From an uncultured bacterium (GTDB lineage: Bacteria; Planctomycetota; UBA1135; GCA-002686595), in contig CAJXRJ010000234.1 of NCBI GenBank assembly GCA_913058555.1, positions 1-9,761 on the forward strand: 9,761 nucleotides of DNA, in the 5' to 3' direction. The notes under the pieces are model-generated. The model was not told the DNA's origin and searched no databases. It worked only from the letters and a program-made list of their open reading frames with translations. Position numbers and translations under genes: made by a program. Shown one piece after another: positions 5,887 through 9,761 of the stretch; position 1 is the first letter of the stretch, and each line of letters starts with the position of its first letter.

Positions 5887-7974
5887 CTACTGCGTGACGT
5901 CCACCCGAAGGCCATTGGACATGCTGAGCCCGAAGGGGTCACCGGTGTCCCGGAAGAAGGCCTGGAACGTGATGTCCCGGCCGACGTCGCCGGGGCCAAA
6001 GGAAACCGGGATGACAGCCTCACCGGAGGCGTCCAGGAACACCGTGGCGTAGCGGACCGAGCCGCTGATCACGTTCACGATGCCGCCTGCTCGATCCATG
6101 CTGCCTTGGCCGGGGCTACCGAAGAGGACCATGATGTCGCCGGGGGAGCCGCCGGTCACGGTGATGGTGGCGCCACCGCCCGTGGCGGAGCTGGAGCCGG
6201 CAAAGGTGATTTCGGCGCGGCCGCCGTTCTGGCGCAGCTTGCCGAGGGCGAGCGGACGCGGGGCGAGGGTTCCCATGGTCCCGAGGTCGAGGTCGACGAG
6301 GCCCATCTCCACCGGCCGGCTGCGGCCGAACATGTCCCAGAGCTGATAGACCTCGACGCCCTTGTTGTCCGTCACGTTCTCGTTCCGGAGGAACTCGATG
6401 TATTCCTTCGAAGTGGTCTGGTGGAACAGGCGCACCTCCGCGCGGACGGCGTTGGCGGGAATGGTGTAGCGATCCTCCGCCCAGTACTGCTCGTCTTCGT
6501 AGTTCGCGCCGACGACCTTGGCACCAATCGCCTCGTACACAGCGCCGCGGAAGCCCCGGGCGGGAATGCGGTTGTCCTTCTCCGTCACGTTGTTCAGGAG
6601 GAAGTGCAGGCTCTTGCCCACGGGCAGGCCCGTGGCGGCCGACATCTGGGCGTCGAGGCCGTGCTCGATCTCAAAGATCGTCGTCGAGGTGACGTCGAGG
6701 TCGGCCGTGATGAAGTCGTAGCCACCGTTCTGGTCGAGGAGGTTGTCCGACGCATCGAAGAAACGAACGTTGGTCCACATGCGGCGACCTTCCCCGTAAC
6801 CGCTGGGGAGCTTGTGGCCCATCATGTTGGTGATGCGCACGCGGACGTCGCCTCCCTGCACGATGGCTTCAAGGTCCGCCGCGGCGGCCAACATGGCCTC
6901 GTTGCGGGCGATCGCCGCGTCGACGCTTGCCTGGGTGAGGCCTGTCTCCGAATCCGGGTTCTGGGCGCGAATGGCCCGCATGACCCAGCTGTTGGCACCG
7001 GCGAAGGAGTGACGTGGCACGTCGGGGCGCACCGGGGGAGCGAAAGTCGGGTTGCAACCCGTGCCCTCAGCATCCGGCATGTGGCAGTCCTGGCAACTCG
7101 AGACAGCCGTCTTGTCGCCGCCGAAGCGTCCGTTGGTCTCGATCTCCTCGATCGCATAGACGCTGGCGGCCCATTCGCTGAAAGTCCGCTCTACGGGGAA
7201 CATGTCCTGCTTCTGGGCCGTGGGGTGCGGCGCGTCCACGGGACCGAGCTGCCACGTGCCGTCGGGCTGAAGCTCAAGCAGAGGGTTGGACACGTCGTGG
7301 CAGGTCGCGCACATCAGGGAGTCCTGATGGAACGGGGACTCGCGCCACTCGTGGAAGAAGAAGTTGATGAGCTCGAACGGGCCGCGACGAATATCGTCGG
7401 GGTCGATCACGAAAGACCCGGTGTGGGGGGCCTGAAGCGGCGGCGTGGCGAGGGCCGCCAGAATCGCCGTATCTTCCGAGGGGTTCGCCGCGTCGGGGAT
7501 GGGGTCGACCATGCGGTGGCAGAAGTGGCAGTTCACTCCGTCCAAGTCCCCGAGGAGCGGGTCAAGGCCCGAGCCGTCGGTGGGGGTGGAACGGCCCTCA
7601 AGCCAGCCCCCAGGGGCATGGCAGCGCAGACACGCATCGCCGCCGAAGTCGGCGTCCTGGTTCGCGATGGCCAAGGCCGCGTAGAAAATGGGGTCGCGTC
7701 CCGCTTGCCCCATCATCGAGGCGGCCCACATCTCGTAGGGCTCGTGGTCGGGGTTGTAGTTCGCATGGCAAACGATGCATGCGTCCGACTCGAAGATCGG
7801 CTGGTTCAAATCGCCGGGCTGGGTCCCTGGTACGAAGAAGTCATTCAGGGTGGACGGAACCTGAATCTGCATCGCGGGGGACGATGGAGTGGCCACAGCG
7901 CCGGCGAGGAGCGATGCAACGGGGAGCCCGAGGGCCAGGAGTGCGCCGAGGCGTGGGAACTTTGAATTCTTCAT
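5887..7974 (-). CDS. Secreted pentahaem c-type cytochrome with C-terminal beta-rich domain
   Basis: The product has 695 residues. Residues 1-28 are a Sec signal peptide (MKNSKFPRLGALLALGL..., likely cleavage after AVA). This sets the start at ATG 7974, although the frame is open further upstream to 8136. Five CxxCH haem-binding motifs are at 66-70 (CIVCH), 115-119 (CLRCH), 149-153 (CHFCH), 222-226 (CATCH) and 294-298 (CQDCH), so the mature protein should carry five covalent haems outside the cytoplasm and act in electron transfer. Residues 376-560 form a beta-rich domain with conserved-looking stretches: NMMGHKLPSGYGEGRRMW, DNRIPARGF and QTTSKEYIEFLRNENVT. Residues 585-695 form a second beta-rich module ending DPFGLSMSNGLRVDV, a C-terminal style I associate with secreted planctomycetal proteins. 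The layout resembles the cytochrome c554/c-prime-like multihaem proteins, but partner and substrate cannot be read from sequence. It stands alone, with 301 bp upstream and a hairpin downstream. Confidence 0.93.
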   Translation of the reverse strand: MKNSKFPRLGALLALGLPVASLLAGAVATPSSPAMQIQVPSTLNDFFVPGTQPGDLNQPIFESDACIVCHANYNPDHEPYEMWAASMMGQAGRDPIFYAALAIANQDADFGGDACLRCHAPGGWLEGRSTPTDGSGLDPLLGDLDGVNCHFCHRMVDPIPDAANPSEDTAILAALATPPLQAPHTGSFVIDPDDIRRGPFELINFFFHEWRESPFHQDSLMCATCHDVSNPLLELQPDGTWQLGPVDAPHPTAQKQDMFPVERTFSEWAASVYAIEEIETNGRFGGDKTAVSSCQDCHMPDAEGTGCNPTFAPPVRPDVPRHSFAGANSWVMRAIRAQNPDSETGLTQASVDAAIARNEAMLAAAADLEAIVQGGDVRVRITNMMGHKLPSGYGEGRRMWTNVRFFDASDNLLDQNGGYDFITADLDVTSTTIFEIEHGLDAQMSAATGLPVGKSLHFLLNNVTEKDNRIPARGFRGAVYEAIGAKVVGANYEDEQYWAEDRYTIPANAVRAEVRLFHQTTSKEYIEFLRNENVTDNKGVEVYQLWDMFGRSRPVEMGLVDLDLGTMGTLAPRPLALGKLRQNGGRAEITFAGSSSATGGGATITVTGGSPGDIMVLFGSPGQGSMDRAGGIVNVISGSVRYATVFLDASGEAVIPVSFGPGDVGRDITFQAFFRDTGDPFGLSMSNGLRVDVTQ

Positions 7975-7985
7975 GGGGGTCGATG

Positions 7986-8010
7986 GCGCGCAGGGCCGTG
8001 CGCGCAGGGC
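7986..8010. repeat. 11-bp tandemly spaced direct repeat before the cytochrome start codon
   Basis: GCGCGCAGGGC occurs exactly at 7986-7996 and again at 8000-8010, so the copies are offset by 14 bp. The nearer copy begins 11 bp upstream of the cytochrome start codon (7974-7972). Such a position could affect transcription or the 5' leader. In GC-rich DNA a chance or duplication origin is also plausible, and no regulator is implied by the sequence. Confidence 0.4.
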
Positions 8011-8224
8011 GAACCGACGGAGTGCCAGGCGAATCCAGAATCGCCCGGCGAGGAGGCGGAGCCGACAGACTCCTCCACGGTGCAAGTCTCCGCTGCTGAA
8101 GGCCCCTATGCAAGCTGGTGACGAGTGTCGCAGCACGGGAATGGGGCCATGGCATCTCCAGGAGATCCGGATGCCTCGTTCTGGGTCGATCTGCCGCAGG
8201 TCAAGCGGCCATTAGAGACCCACG

Positions 8225-8258
8225 CGCTGGCGGTTGTTCCGTCTTATTCCCGCCAGCG
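8225..8258 (-). terminator. Possible terminator hairpin of the sulfatase-like gene
   Basis: The arms 8225-8233 (CGCTGGCGG) and 8250-8258 (CCGCCAGCG) are exact reverse complements separated by a 16-base loop. The structure lies 17 bp after the stop codon of the leftward sulfatase-like gene. The loop is large and no T-tract follows on the minus strand, so it is at best a weak intrinsic terminator or a 3'-end stabilising hairpin. Confidence 0.4.
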
Positions 8259-8275
8259 AGTGGGGCTACGCACTG

Positions 8276-9716
8276 TTACTTATCCGTCTCAGTCCAAGTG
8301 CCCACGGGGACCAGGATGCGAGCGCAGCCGTCGCCGTGGCGTCCCCGAGTGTCCGCGCGGTGATCCGAGTGCTCTGGACATTCCCAATGCCAATCACCGC
8401 TGCCCCCTGACGTCCCGGTGTAGCCAAGACCTTCCATCGCCGCCCCGGCGCCGGAGTTGCGAGCGGCGAGCGCAGGGAAGGGCGCCGTGACCCAGGGATT
8501 GCGTTCCGCAAGGTCGGCCATCAAGCGGAGGTAGACGTCACCGTTGGCCGCCCGGACGTTCCGGGTCTCTTTTGGGTCGACCGCCACATGGAACAGCTCG
8601 CTGCGTTCGGGCATGTGAGGCCGGTAGATGAGCTTCCACTCGCCGTCGGAGACCATGTAGATAAAGGCGGCCTCGGGGCGCTTCTTGCGCATTCCTGCAT
8701 TGTCGTCGTAGCCGTTGATCTGCTCACCGTAGGCCACGAGGTCCCCCTTTCGGTCTCCGGCCAGTCGCTCGACGAGGGAGACCCCGTCTGCACGTTCGAA
8801 TGGCTCAAGCCCCGCTAGATCCAGAATCGTGGGGGCGAGGTCTGCGGTTCGAACTTGATCCCCTTGGCGCACGCCCGATGGGACTCCTGGGCCGCGAAGG
8901 ATGAACGGCACGTGGAGCTGCTCGCGGTAGAGCGTTCGGTGCATGGCCCAGTTGTGAATCTGGCGCCCATCCACCAGCCCTTGACCGTGATCGGCCGTGA
9001 TCGCGAGCAAGGAGTCGTCGAGGCTACCCTGGTCCCGGAGGCCCTTGAACAAGCGACCCAGGTGCTTGTCCTGCCAGCGAACTTCCGCCGCATAGGCCTG
9101 GGATTGCTGGTCTTTCAGGTCTCCGCTCGCGGGGTCATACACGAGGGCTGTGAATTCGTCATCCGGGGGCAAGATGACCTGGTCGTGCGGATCCCAATAG
9201 TGGAGCCACATGAAGACAGGCTCGTCGCCTTTCGCGGCTTGGGAGAACCACTCGAGGGCCCGGGTGGTGGTGTCGTCGGAGCGCCGTTGGAAGGTCGCAA
9301 CATCCCAGCCCACCTTTCCGCTGCCGGGCGTATTCGTGGGGGTCGTATCGAAGGAATCGAAGTGGTCAAAACCCTCGTCGAACCCGAAGTAGCCGGACAC
9401 GGGGAACGCGCTGTGGATGGCCCCGGTCTTGTAGCCGGCGGCCTTGAATGCTGTGGCGAGGGTGCGGTGTTCGGGATCGAGGCGGAAGCCGCTCGGGGCC
9501 GCCAGGACCCTCAATCCGTGCCCGTACTGGAACTTTCCCGTCAGGATCGTGGCGTGGGAGGAAGGGGTGAGGCCTGAGGCGCTAACCGCCCGTTCGAAGA
9601 CAGTGCCTTCCTTGGCGATCTGATCGATGGCGGGAGTGTCGCCCGTGGTCGCGCCGTAGCAAGACAGGTAGTCCGCCCGCACGGTATCCAGGGTGATCAG
9701 GATCACGTGTTTCGGG
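8276..9716 (-). CDS. Sulfatase-like enzyme of the alkaline phosphatase superfamily, 5'-truncated at the contig end
   Basis: About 479 genuine residues are visible; the true N-terminus, probably including a signal peptide, is lost to the adapter at 9717. The fold is evident. Metal-binding Asp lies in ITLDTVRADYLSCYG (Asp codon 9688-9686). The nucleophile loop is SGLTPSSHATILTG (Thr codon 9568-9566), followed by YGHGLR. A WLHYWDPHDQ stretch follows. The second metal site is ITADHGQGL (Asp 8992-8990, His 8989-8987), followed by HVPFILRGPGVPSG. Classical sulfatases carry Cys or Ser in C/S-x-P-S-R for formylglycine formation. Here Thr sits at that position and His replaces Arg, as in phosphotransferase or phosphodiesterase members, so sulfatase activity is doubtful. 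The family-typical end (GLGYTG) is followed by an unusual Trp/His/Cys-rich tail of about 45 residues that may result from a one-base error near 8403-8407. An apparent ATG at 9757 is adapter-derived and must be ignored. Confidence 0.88.
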
Positions 9717-9761
9717 CTGTCTCTTATACACATCTCCGAGCCCACGAGACTAGGCATGATC
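9717..9761 (-). other. Nextera i7 adapter (contamination), right end
   Basis: This is synthetic sequence in reverse orientation to the left end. Positions 9717-9735 (CTGTCTCTTATACACATCT) are the Tn5 mosaic end, 9736-9750 (CCGAGCCCACGAGAC) the Nextera read-2 part, 9751-9758 (TAGGCATG) the same index as at the left end, and 9759-9761 the first bases of P7. The 45 bases are an exact reverse complement of positions 5-49. Translating this stretch leftward gives the well-known contaminant peptide SLVGSEMCIRDS. Confidence 0.99.

Larger units (their letters stand above)
7975..8275. other. Intergenic region between the sulfatase-like gene and the cytochrome gene
   Basis: These 301 bp separate two leftward genes and should hold the cytochrome promoter. 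I find no convincing -35/-10 pair. The region contains an imperfect terminator-like hairpin next to the sulfatase-like stop (8225-8258), a 13-bp dyad ATCTCC-A-GGAGAT at 8154-8166 flanked by GGCATC (8151-8156) and GATGCC (8170-8175), and an 11-bp direct repeat close to the cytochrome start (7986-8010). Short open frames here on either strand lack recognisable content. The cytochrome frame stays open upstream of 7974, but those residues are Arg/Cys-rich and precede a clear signal peptide, so they are treated as non-coding. Confidence 0.55.

Noticed and set aside
5728..7965. A 745-codon plus-strand open frame opposite the cytochrome gene
   Set aside because: It is the antisense shadow of the cytochrome in GC-rich DNA. 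The minus strand encodes a signal peptide and five CxxCH motifs, whereas the plus-strand product is a Gly/Val/His/Glu-rich string with no domain-like segments.
7975..8136. An N-terminal extension of the cytochrome to an upstream start at 8136
   Set aside because: The extra 54 residues are Arg/Cys-rich and would bury a clear signal peptide that begins at ATG 7974.
1..9761. Whole window as a mobile element or linear replicon with 45-bp terminal inverted repeats
   Set aside because: The repeats are Nextera adapter including an index barcode, and no transposase or replication gene is present.

Overview
This window is a GC-rich bacterial contig whose two ends are sequencing adapter, not biology. 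Positions 1-49 and 9717-9761 are the Illumina Nextera i7 adapter (index plus Tn5 mosaic end) in opposite orientations, so genomic sequence runs only from 50 to 9716. The source is probably a member of the Planctomycetota. This rests on the style of the proteins: a secreted multihaem cytochrome with a C-terminal beta-rich module ending in an SNGL-type motif, a sulfatase-superfamily enzyme, an AsmA-like envelope protein, a very large unclassified membrane protein, and starts without Shine-Dalgarno sequences. No rRNA or marker gene is present to confirm it.

Layout. (1) 50-484, minus strand: the N-terminal 145 codons of an unrecognised membrane protein, cut off by the left adapter. (2) 485-669: a divergent intergenic region. 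(3) about 670-4740, plus strand: one gene of about 1356 codons. It encodes a long helical N-terminal region, a convincing four-helix voltage-sensor-like domain with a textbook S4 helix, a region of about 230 residues, a two-helix membrane hairpin without a recognisable selectivity filter, and about 650 further unassigned residues. (4) 4775-5713, minus: an AsmA-like envelope protein, convergent with gene 3. (5) 5748-5778: a perfect 14-bp hairpin, the likely terminator of the next gene. (6) 5887-7974, minus: a secreted pentahaem c-type cytochrome. (7) 7975-8275: an intergenic region with a hairpin, a short dyad and a direct repeat. (8) 8276-9716, minus: an alkaline-phosphatase-superfamily (sulfatase-like) enzyme with threonine at the nucleophile position. 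Its true start is lost to the right adapter.

Genes 4, 6 and 8 share a strand but are separated by 173 and 301 bp, and a terminator-like hairpin lies in the shorter gap. They look like separate transcription units, not an operon. All complete or nearly complete products are envelope-associated (membrane, periplasm or exported), but nothing in the sequence ties them into one pathway. The best candidate for something undescribed is the large voltage-sensor-containing protein. I see no CRISPR array, tRNA, rRNA, insertion sequence or phage gene.
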